From Rhizobiales bacterium Ga0077537 (GTDB lineage: Bacteria > Pseudomonadota > Alphaproteobacteria > Rhizobiales > Hyphomicrobiaceae), in contig LNEM01000036.1 in assembly GCA_001464955.1 (NCBI GenBank), positions 62,001 through 126,000 on the forward strand: DNA of 64,000 bases, read 5' to 3'. Made by a program: the position numbers and the translations under genes. The notes below the pieces were generated by a model that had not been told where the DNA came from, searched no databases, and saw nothing but the letters and a program-made list of their open reading frames with translations. Shown here one piece after another: positions 56,976 to 64,000 of the stretch (positions are counted from its first letter, which is position 1; every line of letters starts with the position of its first letter).

Positions 56976-58250
56976 TCAAGAGTAGAGGAGATAGGGCTCC
57001 CGGCGCATCGTGAAAGCGGCGACGTCGCGGCGCCAGAGGGCGGTGATGTCGTCTCCGGTCATGCCTCGCGCGAGCCCATCGGCGAGTTTCTCTGTCCCGG
57101 CGAGCCGAATGAACGCCGAACGCTCCGCGACAAGTGCCTGTCCGCTACGAGAAAGCTCCGCCTGGAACGCCGCAAGGAGATGCACACCCGCCTCCACCGG
57201 CCGCACGGCGCGCGGCTGGTCGATTGCGATCGAGACGGCGCTGATCTCGCGATCCCGGAAGCGCGGTGTCGTCGCGACGCCGGGAATGACGCGCGGCCGG
57301 ACCCGAATAGGCGACAGCGACAGTCCCGGCAGACCGGATCCGAGCCGCGTGATCACACGACGGGCGTCCACGTCGGCGTGCCCGAGGGTGAGGAACGGCC
57401 GGTCCGTGCCGCGTCCCTCGCTCGCCGTGGTCGCCTCGAAGAGCCCCGTCCCGGCATAGGCGAGCGCCGTCTCGAAGGCGGGAATGTTCGGGCTGGTCGC
57501 GACCCAGCCGAGACCGGTGTCGGGCCACAGCATGTCGCGCCGCCAGCCGGTCATGGGAACGACCGCGAGATCGAGCGACGCGAGCCCCGGCAGCAGCCGC
57601 TCGCCCTTGATCATCCGCGCCAACTCGCCGACGGTCAGGCCGTGCGCGATGGGAATGGCGAACCGCCCGACGAACGAGGCGAACGCCGGCTCCAGCACGA
57701 ACCCCGAGACATGAGTGCCACCCAGCGGATTGGGCCGATCGAGCACCACGAACCTCAAACCGGCTTCGGCGGCGGCCTGCATGGCGAGGCCCATCGTGGA
57801 GATGTAGGTGTAGAACCGCGTGCCGATGTCCTGCATGTCGAAGACGAGCACATCGAGCCCGTCGAGCATCGCGCGCGTCGGTTTCAGCGTCCGGCCATAG
57901 AGGCTGTGCACGGGAATGCCTGTCGCCGGATCGCGGCCGCCGCCCACCTTGGCGCCCGCCTCGGCCGATCCCGTGAGCCCGTGCTCCGGCGTCAGGATGG
58001 CGGCGAGTGTGACCCCCGGCGCCTTGGCGAGCACGTCGACGAGCCGCCGGCCGCCGACGCGCCCCGTATGATTGGTGACGAGCCCGACGCGCTGGCCGCG
58101 AAGCATGTCGAAGCCTTGCGCCGCCGCGACATCGGCGCCAGTTGCCGCCCGGCCGCCAAAGCTCTGCTTCACGATCTGCGCGTCTGCCGGCATGATCTGC
58201 GCCCCGATGGCGGCGGCGAGTCCCGCGAGTGCGCCGCGTCGGCTCAGCAT
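56976..58250 (-). CDS. DUF1343 exo-beta-N-acetylmuramidase NamZ-like protein
   Basis: A 424-residue exported protein. The twin-arginine-like N-terminus (MLSRRGALAGL) ends near residue 25. The DUF1343 core has LRGQRVGLVTNHTGR, LAAILTPEHGLTGSAEAG, DMQDIGTRFYTYISTM, VVLDRPNPLGG and TASEGRGTDRPF. Bacillus NamZ releases terminal MurNAc from peptidoglycan fragments. It probably works in cell-wall recycling. The start ATG at 58250 is 33 bp from the divergent membrane gene. Confidence 0.93.
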   Translation of the reverse strand: MLSRRGALAGLAAAIGAQIMPADAQIVKQSFGGRAATGADVAAAQGFDMLRGQRVGLVTNHTGRVGGRRLVDVLAKAPGVTLAAILTPEHGLTGSAEAGAKVGGGRDPATGIPVHSLYGRTLKPTRAMLDGLDVLVFDMQDIGTRFYTYISTMGLAMQAAAEAGLRFVVLDRPNPLGGTHVSGFVLEPAFASFVGRFAIPIAHGLTVGELARMIKGERLLPGLASLDLAVVPMTGWRRDMLWPDTGLGWVATSPNIPAFETALAYAGTGLFEATTASEGRGTDRPFLTLGHADVDARRVITRLGSGLPGLSLSPIRVRPRVIPGVATTPRFRDREISAVSIAIDQPRAVRPVEAGVHLLAAFQAELSRSGQALVAERSAFIRLAGTEKLADGLARGMTGDDITALWRRDVAAFTMRREPYLLYS

Positions 58251-58283
58251 AGCCTCTCACCCCGCCCGATGTGGAGCGAGCCC

Positions 58284-58814
58284 GTGACCCAACCGAGCAC
58301 CGAAGCCTCCCGCCTGTCGATCTGGCCGCGCGTGGTGATCGTGCTGGTGTTTGCGGCGTTGGGACCGCTGATCGGCGGCCCGATCGCCTGCACGGGGTTT
58401 TTCACGGGCATCGGCATCGCGGCCGGCGGCGTCAAGGAAGCCGTGTCGATCCCCGCCGCCCTCGGCCTCTGCATGATCTACGGCCCGGTGTTTGGCTTCT
58501 TTTTCGGCCTCGTGCCCGCGGCGCTGACTGGCGTGCTCCTGGCGATCCTGTCGCCGCGGCCCCGTCGCGATGGCCTCCGCCGTGCCGTCATTGCGTCCGT
58601 TGCCGTTTCCACGGCCTACGCGATCGTCACGTTCCACGATCGCATTGCTGATCCGGGCGACGGCATTTCGTGGCCGAGCGCTGCTTTCGCGGGACTGGTC
58701 ATCGTGACGGGCGCCATCGCGGGCGCCCTCTGCTGGCTCATGCTGGCGGCCATTTTCGAGCGCCGGGGAGACGACTCGCCCAAGCCGTCCGGAGCGGACG
58801 CCCCCGCATCGTAA
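58284..58814 (+). CDS. hypothetical membrane protein
   Basis: A 176-residue protein with about four hydrophobic segments (about residues 15-35, 45-60, 65-85 and 125-145) and an acidic, Ser/Pro-rich tail. Function unknown. I prefer the GTG at 58284, which has GGAG seven bases upstream, over the ATG at 58269, which has no ribosome site. It is divergent from the NamZ-like gene and convergent with the cyclophilin gene. Confidence 0.72.
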   Translation: MTQPSTEASRLSIWPRVVIVLVFAALGPLIGGPIACTGFFTGIGIAAGGVKEAVSIPAALGLCMIYGPVFGFFFGLVPAALTGVLLAILSPRPRRDGLRRAVIASVAVSTAYAIVTFHDRIADPGDGISWPSAAFAGLVIVTGAIAGALCWLMLAAIFERRGDDSPKPSGADAPAS

Positions 58815-58833
58815 GACGCGGGAGCGCACGCGA

Positions 58834-59304
58834 TCAGGCGTCCGCCGCGACCTTCATCGAGACGATCTTGTCGGGGCCCTGCACCGGCTCGCCGCGCTTG
58901 AGCTTGTCGACGTTGTCCATGCCCTCGATGACCTTGCCCCAGACGGTGTACTGCTTGTCGAGGAAGCGGGCGTCGTCGAAGCAGATGAAGAACTGGCTGT
59001 TGGCCGAGTTCGGCATCGACGACCGTGCCATCGAGCAGACGCCGCGCACGTGCGGCTCGGAATTGAACTCGGCGTTGAGGTTCGGGTGCTTCGAGCCGCC
59101 GGTGCCGGTGCCGTGCGGGCAGCCGACCTGGGCCATGAAGCCGTCGATCACGCGATGGAACACGATGCCGTCGTAGAAGCCTTCACGGGCAAGCTGCTTG
59201 ATCCGCTCGACATGTCCGGGCGCGAGGTCGGGACGCAGTTCGATGACCACCTTCCCCTTGCTCGTCTCCATGATGATGGTGTTCTCGGGGTCTTTGTAGG
59301 CCAC
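58834..59304 (-). CDS. ppiB: peptidylprolyl isomerase, cyclophilin type (cytoplasmic)
   Basis: A 156-residue cyclophilin that isomerises Xaa-Pro bonds. It has VVIELRPDLAPGHVERIKQL, GFYDGIVFHRVIDGFMAQ with the catalytic Arg, ANSQFFICFDD and the Trp of YTVWGKVIEGMD. It has no signal peptide. The start is a GTG at 59304 with GAGG before it; an ATG at 59352 lies within a palindromic repeat. A second cyclophilin gene, exported, follows upstream on the same strand. Confidence 0.95.
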   Translation of the reverse strand: MAYKDPENTIIMETSKGKVVIELRPDLAPGHVERIKQLAREGFYDGIVFHRVIDGFMAQVGCPHGTGTGGSKHPNLNAEFNSEPHVRGVCSMARSSMPNSANSQFFICFDDARFLDKQYTVWGKVIEGMDNVDKLKRGEPVQGPDKIVSMKVAADA

Positions 59305-59323
59305 GGCGAAATCCTCTCGATTG

Positions 59324-59352
59324 TCATCCCGGGGCTTGTCCCCGGGACCCAT
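59324..59352. repeat. REP-like palindrome between the cyclophilin genes
   Basis: tcat-CCCGGGG-cttg(t)-CCCCGGG-accca, an imperfect palindrome of a form widespread between genes in alphaproteobacterial genomes. Only one copy is visible in this window. Confidence 0.55.
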
Positions 59353-59425
59353 GTCTCAACTTGCTCAGGCGAAGGTCAGGCGTGTCGGCAATTCAACGAC
59401 TGCCCACAGCCTGCCTGCCTCACCC

Positions 59426-59971
59426 TCACTTCTTCGGCCCGACCGCCTGCACGTAGACCTTCAGCATCTTGTCGGGATTGGGCGGTGGCTCGCCGAGCGC
59501 GATCTGGTCGACATGCTGCATCCCGTCCACCACCTTGCCCCACACGGTGTACTTGCCGTTGAGGAACGGTGTGTGCGTGAAGCAGATGAAGAACTGGCTG
59601 TTGGCGCTGTCGGGATCGTTGGTGCGGGCTGCACCGACCGTGCCCCGCTCGAACGGCGTCGGCGTGAATTCTGCCGGCAGCGTGCCGAGCTTCGAGCTGC
59701 CGCCACCGGTGCCGGTGGGATCGCCTGTCTGCGCCATGAAGCCCCGGATCACCCGATGGAAGACGAGGCCGTCGTAGAAGCCCTGGCCGGCGAGCGTCTT
59801 GACGCGCTCGACGTGCTTCGGCGCGAGGTCGGGGCGGAGCTGGATCGTCACCTTGCCCGACTTGAGCTCGATTATCAGCGTGTTGTTGGGATCGAGCTTG
59901 GGGGCCTGCGCCGCCGCAGGCGTGACAAGGGTCAGAAGGGCGAGAACGAGGCTCGCGAGAAAGGTCTTCAA
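59426..59971 (-). CDS. peptidylprolyl isomerase, cyclophilin type (exported)
   Basis: A 181-residue cyclophilin with a signal peptide (about 1-21, ending AAA-QA). The core has VTIQLRPDLAPKHVERVKTL, GFYDGLVFHRVIRGFMAQ, ANSQFFICFTHTPFLNG and YTVWGKVVDGMQ. It should act in the periplasm on extracytoplasmic proteins. It lies 121 bp from the cytoplasmic paralogue with the palindromic repeat between them. The tandem cytoplasmic/periplasmic pair is common in Hyphomicrobiales. Confidence 0.95.
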   Translation of the reverse strand: MKTFLASLVLALLTLVTPAAAQAPKLDPNNTLIIELKSGKVTIQLRPDLAPKHVERVKTLAGQGFYDGLVFHRVIRGFMAQTGDPTGTGGGSSKLGTLPAEFTPTPFERGTVGAARTNDPDSANSQFFICFTHTPFLNGKYTVWGKVVDGMQHVDQIALGEPPPNPDKMLKVYVQAVGPKK

Positions 59972-60086
59972 GCTGGTGCTCCGTCGATGGAGTTGGCGTT
60001 GCCGGAACGGCTTGGCGCGACCTTATGGCCGCAATCGGGCGAAGTCGCAATGTTCCGCTGGCCACGTGTCGCGCCGGAGGGGCTGG

Positions 60087-60593
60087 TCAGGCCTTGCGCT
60101 GCGCGGCCTTCGCCTTGAGCGCCGCCTCGACGGCGGGTGACACGAACGAACTGACGGTGCCTCCCATCATGGCGATCTGGCGGACGAGCGTCGCCGTGAT
60201 GTGGCGCACGTCCGGGCTCGCCGGCAGGAAGACGGTGTCGACGTCGGGCATCATGGCGCTGTTCATGCCGGACATCTGCATCTCGTAATCGAGGTCGGTG
60301 CCGTCGCGGAGCCCGCGGAAGATCATCGTCGCCCCGGCGTCCCGGGCGGCGTCCACGGTCAGTCCGGCGAAGGTCACGACCTTGATCTCGGTGCCGTAGC
60401 GGGCTGTGACCGGCTTCATCTCGGCTTCGATCAGGAGCGTCTTTTCTTCCGTCGAGAAGAGCGGTGTCTTCCCCGGATGAATGCCGATCCCGATCACGAG
60501 CCGGTCGACGAGCGCGGCCGACCGGCGCAGCACGTCGGTGTGGCCGTTGGTGATGGGATCGAACGAGCCCGAGTAGAAGCCGATGCGTTTCAT
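60087..60593 (-). CDS. coaD: phosphopantetheine adenylyltransferase
   Basis: Converts 4'-phosphopantetheine and ATP to dephospho-CoA. The 168-residue protein has the nucleotidyltransferase start [20 protein letters not shown] with the HxGH-like [33 protein letters not shown] and the terminal [13 protein letters not shown] (a variant of the usual ISSTxVR). It stands next to the exported cyclophilin gene, a common order in alphaproteobacteria. Confidence 0.97.
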   Translation of the reverse strand: MKRIGFYSGSFDPITNGHTDVLRRSAALVDRLVIGIGIHPGKTPLFSTEEKTLLIEAEMKPVTARYGTEIKVVTFAGLTVDAARDAGATMIFRGLRDGTDLDYEMQMSGMNSAMMPDVDTVFLPASPDVRHITATLVRQIAMMGGTVSSFVSPAVEAALKAKAAQRKA

Positions 60594-60632
60594 GTCGTGT
60601 CCAGGTGGGTCGCGGTCGAAGGCGTCAGCGCA

Positions 60633-61277
60633 TTATGGGCGGCGCGCCGTCGCCAGCACAAGCCCGCCCGCCACCAGCAGGAACCCGGACGCCGCGTCGA
60701 GCACCCGCAGCCGCCGCATGTCGATCGTCGCCCGCGCCTTGGCCACGGCGAACGTGTAGGCGAGATCGACCGACGCGAGCACCAGGAGAAACAGCCCCGC
60801 GAGGATCGCGAGCTGCGGCCCCGGCGCCATCGCGGGATCGACGAACTGGGGGAAGAAGGCCCCGAGGAACAGCAGCACCTTCGGGTTGGAGAGCGAAACG
60901 CCGAGGCCCTGCAGGTAGCGGCTCGCGGCAGACGCCTGGCTGAGCGGCGGGACGACCGCGCCCGACGCCGTCGCGGCATGCTTGCGAAGCCGCCACCACG
61001 CCGCGAGCTGCCGCACGCCGAGCACGATGAGATAGATCGCGCCGATCCAGCGGATGACGTCGAACCATTCCGCCATCAGCACCATCACCGACGTCATGCC
61101 GATGGTGGCGATCGCGACCAGGATCGCAAGCCCCGTGAGACACCCGGCGAGCGTCACGAGCCCCCCGCCGAGCCCGCCACTCAGGGTCGACGCGATGATC
61201 AGCGCCATGTTGGGTCCGGGGGTGATCGCGAGCACCACGCAGGTGGCGGCGAAGGCGGCGAGAAGGGAGAGGCTCAT
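60633..61277 (-). CDS. LysE/RhtB family amino-acid exporter
   Basis: A 214-residue translocator with about six membrane helices. The start MSLSLLAAFAATCVVLAITPGPNM carries the family motif TPGPNM. LIVLGVRQLAAWW and SNPKVLLFLGAFFPQFVDP are typical of RhtB proteins. It would export an amino acid or similar metabolite; the substrate is unknown. It has no LysR regulator beside it. Confidence 0.93.
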   Translation of the reverse strand: MSLSLLAAFAATCVVLAITPGPNMALIIASTLSGGLGGGLVTLAGCLTGLAILVAIATIGMTSVMVLMAEWFDVIRWIGAIYLIVLGVRQLAAWWRLRKHAATASGAVVPPLSQASAASRYLQGLGVSLSNPKVLLFLGAFFPQFVDPAMAPGPQLAILAGLFLLVLASVDLAYTFAVAKARATIDMRRLRVLDAASGFLLVAGGLVLATARRP

Positions 61278-61443
61278 AGGTTGCTCGCGTGTTGAGGGCT
61301 GCGGACGCTACCGCATGGTGCGAAGCGTTGCGAGGCTTTGGTGGTGCGGCGCAGCAGAGCGGCCTGTGAGATTTCCGGTGCGCTCCGCGTGCCGCCGTCG
61401 CATGATGGCCGCCTCCCGTCCTCACTTCGTTCCGGAACAGGCA

Positions 61444-61782
61444 ATGGCAAAGAAACGCATGGTGCTCGAGATCGGCATGGGCACCGACATTCGCGGCACC
61501 GACCCGACCAAGGCGGCGGCGCGCGCGCTGCGTGACGCGCTCTGGCACAATTCGCTGTCGATCGCGACGGCGCTGGGCCAGCCGCTCGAGGCGATGCAGG
61601 TCGACGTCCACATCGGCGTCCCGAAACCCGAGCTCGTCGACAAGGCCGAGGTGTTGAAAGTGCTGCCCTACGGTCGCGGCACCGTCACGGTGGTCGAAGG
61701 CGGGCTCCAGATCATGAACGACGAGGGCACCGACGGCACCATGATCGCCAATTGCTGCGCCATCGTCAGTCTCGACATCTGA
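61444..61782 (+). CDS. Lin0512 family protein 1
   Basis: A 112-residue soluble protein with MAKKRMVLEIGMGTDIRG and DPTKAAARALRDALWHNS, the Lin0512 signature. It pairs with a second copy 11 bp downstream of identical length and similar sequence. The function of this family is not known to me. It may form a mixed oligomer with its neighbour. An upstream ATG in the same frame is not needed; the ATG at 61444 is chosen because both paralogues then share MAKKR. Confidence 0.88.
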   Translation: MAKKRMVLEIGMGTDIRGTDPTKAAARALRDALWHNSLSIATALGQPLEAMQVDVHIGVPKPELVDKAEVLKVLPYGRGTVTVVEGGLQIMNDEGTDGTMIANCCAIVSLDI

Positions 61783-61793
61783 GGGCACCAACC

Positions 61794-62132
61794 ATGGCCA
61801 AGAAACGCGTCATCCTGGAGCTCGGCTCCGGCAACGATCTCCACGGCTCCGACTACACCAAGGCGGCCTTGCGCGCCGTCCAGGACGCCCTGCATCACTC
61901 GTCTCTGGCGTTCATTCGCTCGTTGAAGATCGACAAGTCGAAGCTCGACGTCGAGGTGACCATCGGCGTGCAGCAGCCCGAGAAGGTCGACCTCGAGAAG
62001 GTGAAGGCCTCGCTGCCGGTCGGCAACGTGACCGTCAAGGCGGTCAAGGGCGGGCTCGACGTCGCCGATCCCGAGAACAACGACCCGGCCGTGATCGCGA
62101 GTGCGGCGATCGCGGTCCGCATCGACGTCTGA
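61794..62132 (+). CDS. Lin0512 family protein 2
   Basis: A 112-residue paralogue of the preceding gene: MAKKRVILELGSGNDLHG, DYTKAALRAVQDALHHSS and IGVQQPEKVD align with IGVPKPELVD in protein 1. It keeps the same length and ends IDV instead of LDI. Divergence in the middle suggests specialised partner subunits rather than a recent copy. Its GAGG ribosome site overlaps the end of the first gene. Confidence 0.88.
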   Translation: MAKKRVILELGSGNDLHGSDYTKAALRAVQDALHHSSLAFIRSLKIDKSKLDVEVTIGVQQPEKVDLEKVKASLPVGNVTVKAVKGGLDVADPENNDPAVIASAAIAVRIDV

Positions 62133-62147
62133 GCGGCGCGCGAAGGC

Positions 62148-63440
62148 TCACGGGGCGATTGCCGGGAGCGGGAGCGGGCCGAGCGTATAGGCGGCGGCGC
62201 CTGCGACGATGGCGACAGCCGAGACGAGAGCCATGGGGCGGCCGACGGCGGCTCCCCCCGCACCCCAGGCGAGGACGGACTTGGTCGCCGTGTTGGCGGC
62301 GACCGCGATCAGGATCGCACCGGTGGCGGTGTTGGCGGCGAGGTCCGGCCCCGCCAGCCGCGCCATCGAGAGCGTGAGTGCATCGACGTCGGCGAGGCCG
62401 GAGAACGCGGCGAGCAGAAACAGTCCGCCGGCGCCCGCCCACCGCGTCACGATCTGCGCCAGGACGCCGATGACGGCGAGGAGGGCGCTGAACTTGAGCA
62501 CCGCGCCGAGGTCGAGCGGGTTGCCGAGACTGAGCGACTCCGGCTCGCCCCGTCCGTCGTCCGCGAGCGTGAAGTAGAGCCCGCCTGCGCCGGATGTGAG
62601 TGCCGCCAGAAGGAGCGCCGGCGCGAGATGCCCGATCAGCGCGGCGTTCAACAGGCCCGCGACGGCAAGGACGCGCACCATCATGACGGCGCCTGCGATC
62701 AGCGCACCCCCGGCCAGCAGTCGCCCGCGTTCCGGATGCTCGCGCGCCAGCCGGGCGAGCGTGACGGTGGTCGCCGTCGAGGCGGCGAGGCCGCCGGCGA
62801 GCCCCGTGAGCGCGATGCCTTGCCGCGCGCCCGCGAGCTTCACGGCAATGTAGCCGGCGAACGAGATGGCGGCGATCAGCACCGCCATGAGCCAGATTTC
62901 GTAGGGGTTGATCGTACCGAGCGGATCGATCGCCCGCCGGGGCAGGATCGGGAGCAGCAGGAACGTCATCGCGAAGAGGACGAGCACCGATCGGAGCTCG
63001 ATCCACGTCATCCGCCTGAGCGCCGCGTGCAGTGTCGTCTTGAGGGCCAGCAGTCCGGCGACCGCTACCCCAGACGCCGCCGCGGCCGTCGTCTCGCCGA
63101 GCGCCGCCAGCGCGCCGAGTGCGAACGCGATCAGTCCCGCGATGGCCGTGGTGGCGCCGTGCGTGTCGTCGTGAATCGTTTCCCGGAACCGGAACAGGAC
63201 GAGGGTCGCCCCGACGACGGCGAACGCGATACCGAGTGCGATCCCGCCTGACGTACCGAGGCGGCCCGCGATGATGCCCCACACGCCGCCGCTGAGGCCG
63301 ATGAGAGCCAGCGTCCGCAGTCCTGCCGCCCGCTCGCCCTCCTCCTCGTTGCGCGCCGACCAACCCCGTTCGAGGCCGATCAGCAACCCGACGGCGAGCG
63401 CCACCGACAGGCGCTCGAAGATCTCGATAGTCTCGTTCAT
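62148..63440 (-). CDS. MgtC/SapB family membrane protein with DUF4010 domain
   Basis: A 430-residue protein with about twelve hydrophobic segments. The N-terminus (FERLSVALAVGLLIGLERGW and RAAGLRTLALIGLSGGVWG) is the MgtC/SapB signature, and the C-terminal half is DUF4010 (SISFAGYIAVKLAG-type, here AAISFAGYIAVKLAGARQG, and GLAASTATTVTLARLA). The role of this class in ion homeostasis is not settled. It converges on the Lin0512 gene with a 15-bp gap. Confidence 0.92.
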   Translation of the reverse strand: MNETIEIFERLSVALAVGLLIGLERGWSARNEEEGERAAGLRTLALIGLSGGVWGIIAGRLGTSGGIALGIAFAVVGATLVLFRFRETIHDDTHGATTAIAGLIAFALGALAALGETTAAAASGVAVAGLLALKTTLHAALRRMTWIELRSVLVLFAMTFLLLPILPRRAIDPLGTINPYEIWLMAVLIAAISFAGYIAVKLAGARQGIALTGLAGGLAASTATTVTLARLAREHPERGRLLAGGALIAGAVMMVRVLAVAGLLNAALIGHLAPALLLAALTSGAGGLYFTLADDGRGEPESLSLGNPLDLGAVLKFSALLAVIGVLAQIVTRWAGAGGLFLLAAFSGLADVDALTLSMARLAGPDLAANTATGAILIAVAANTATKSVLAWGAGGAAVGRPMALVSAVAIVAGAAAYTLGPLPLPAIAP

Positions 63441-63494
63441 GAGGGCAGTATGGCACGCCCTGCCACCGCGGCGTTGACCGGGCTCAGCCTCTCC

Positions 63495-64000
63495 TCATGT
63501 TTTCGGCAGCATGGCGAACGCCTGTCCCGCCGTTGAGACGTTCTCGGGCCAGCGGCCCTTCTCGACGGCGTGGATGAAGTCGCCGACCACCTGATTGAAG
63601 CCTGCCGGCTCCTCGAGATTGATCCCGTGCCCGGTCTTCGGAAACACCATCAGCCCGGACCGCGGGATCACGCGCTTCATGAATACCGAGACGTCGAGCG
63701 TCGCGTCGTCCTCGTCGCCACAGATGATGAGTACCGGCTCCTTGATCGCGCGAAGCTCGCCCTCCCGCTCGAAAAACGGAACGCGCGTCGCCTGCACCCC
63801 GCGCATGGTGAGCGCACGCCCCGTCGACGCGCCCTCGATGAACTGCCGCTTGAACTCGGCGTACCCGCGCGGGTCCTTGGCGAGGAGCTGACGTCGGGCC
63901 GGCCCCGCGAGATAGGCCTCCCCGAGCGCGGCGATCCCGTCGCGCTCGATGAGTTCGGCCATCTCGACGGCCTCGCGCCGGAAGCGCGCCAGCGTGGCGG
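63495..64000 (-). CDS. alpha/beta hydrolase, 5' end cut by window edge
   Basis: The C-terminal part of an alpha/beta hydrolase. Coding sense continues past the ATG at 63962 to the window edge (reading TLARFRREAVEMAELIERDG), so the gene starts outside. Visible features are EPVLIICGDEDD with the likely catalytic Asp and PKTGHGINLEEP with the catalytic His. The nucleophile is not in the window. Similar enzymes hydrolyse esters or 3-oxoadipate enol-lactone. Confidence 0.85.
   Translation of the reverse strand, partial: ATLARFRREAVEMAELIERDGIAALGEAYLAGPARRQLLAKDPRGYAEFKRQFIEGASTGRALTMRGVQATRVPFFEREGELRAIKEPVLIICGDEDDATLDVSVFMKRVIPRSGLMVFPKTGHGINLEEPAGFNQVVGDFIHAVEKGRWPENVSTAGQAFAMLPKT

Overview
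The window is GC-rich (roughly two-thirds G+C by eye), densely packed chromosomal DNA from an alphaproteobacterium, most likely of the order Hyphomicrobiales (Rhizobiales). The evidence is the gene content: a CckA-type cell-cycle kinase beside a FliO-like gene, a DUF2155 gene beside the NDUFA12 complex I accessory subunit, a B12-dependent class II ribonucleotide reductase, LapG-like BTLCP, DUF3126 and PAS_5 proteins, and two complete TRAP transporters. I see no tRNA, rRNA, CRISPR array, prophage, integrase or transposase. This is assignment by family and context only; no database was searched.

Layout. 1-5287: the cbb3 oxidase assembly operon ccoGHIS and a DUF2189 membrane protein. 5310-10219: rhomboid protease, PAS_5 protein, a two-PilZ-domain protein and a LapG-like cysteine protease (both suggestive of c-di-GMP control), then gamma carbonic anhydrase, DUF3126 and cysE. 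10387-17292: a 944-residue modular PQQ-type sugar dehydrogenase-like protein with carbohydrate-binding modules, a thiolase, an unknown protein and a permuted class III CoA transferase. 17467-25295: DEAD-box helicase, TRAP transporter 1 (dctQ-dctM-dctP, minus strand) and a large MscS channel. 25492-31914: FliO-like gene divergent from cckA, then an ECF sigma/anti-sigma pair followed by a small lipoprotein and a DUF4394 protein. 31932-38761: DUF2155, NDUFA12, nrdJ and rlpA. 39224-45511: alpha/beta hydrolase, AMP nucleosidase and TRAP transporter 2 (dctP-dctQ-dctM, plus strand). 45901-54260: GH114-like membrane protein, comM, two membrane proteins, then a serine-glyoxylate-type aminotransferase with gatB and a hydratase. 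54276-64000: HAD dehalogenase, peroxiredoxin-like, GST, TetR regulator, NamZ-like protein, two cyclophilins, coaD, LysE exporter, paired Lin0512 proteins, an MgtC/DUF4010 membrane protein and a truncated hydrolase.

The most unusual signals are non-coding. First, a dispersed repeat of about 153 bp occurs twice (22578-22730 minus, 40208-40360 plus). The copies are 86% identical without gaps, each folds into two long hairpins, and each starts just after a stop codon. Second, the gap between nrdJ and rlpA (37469-38176) holds a 149-bp direct repeat (93% identical copies), hairpin units whose stem bases covary, and strong terminators on both sides. Other points of note are a TetR gene whose only start with a good ribosome site is CTG, a permuted CoA transferase, a GH114-like protein lacking a usual acidic residue, and tandem Lin0512 paralogues that may form a heteromer.
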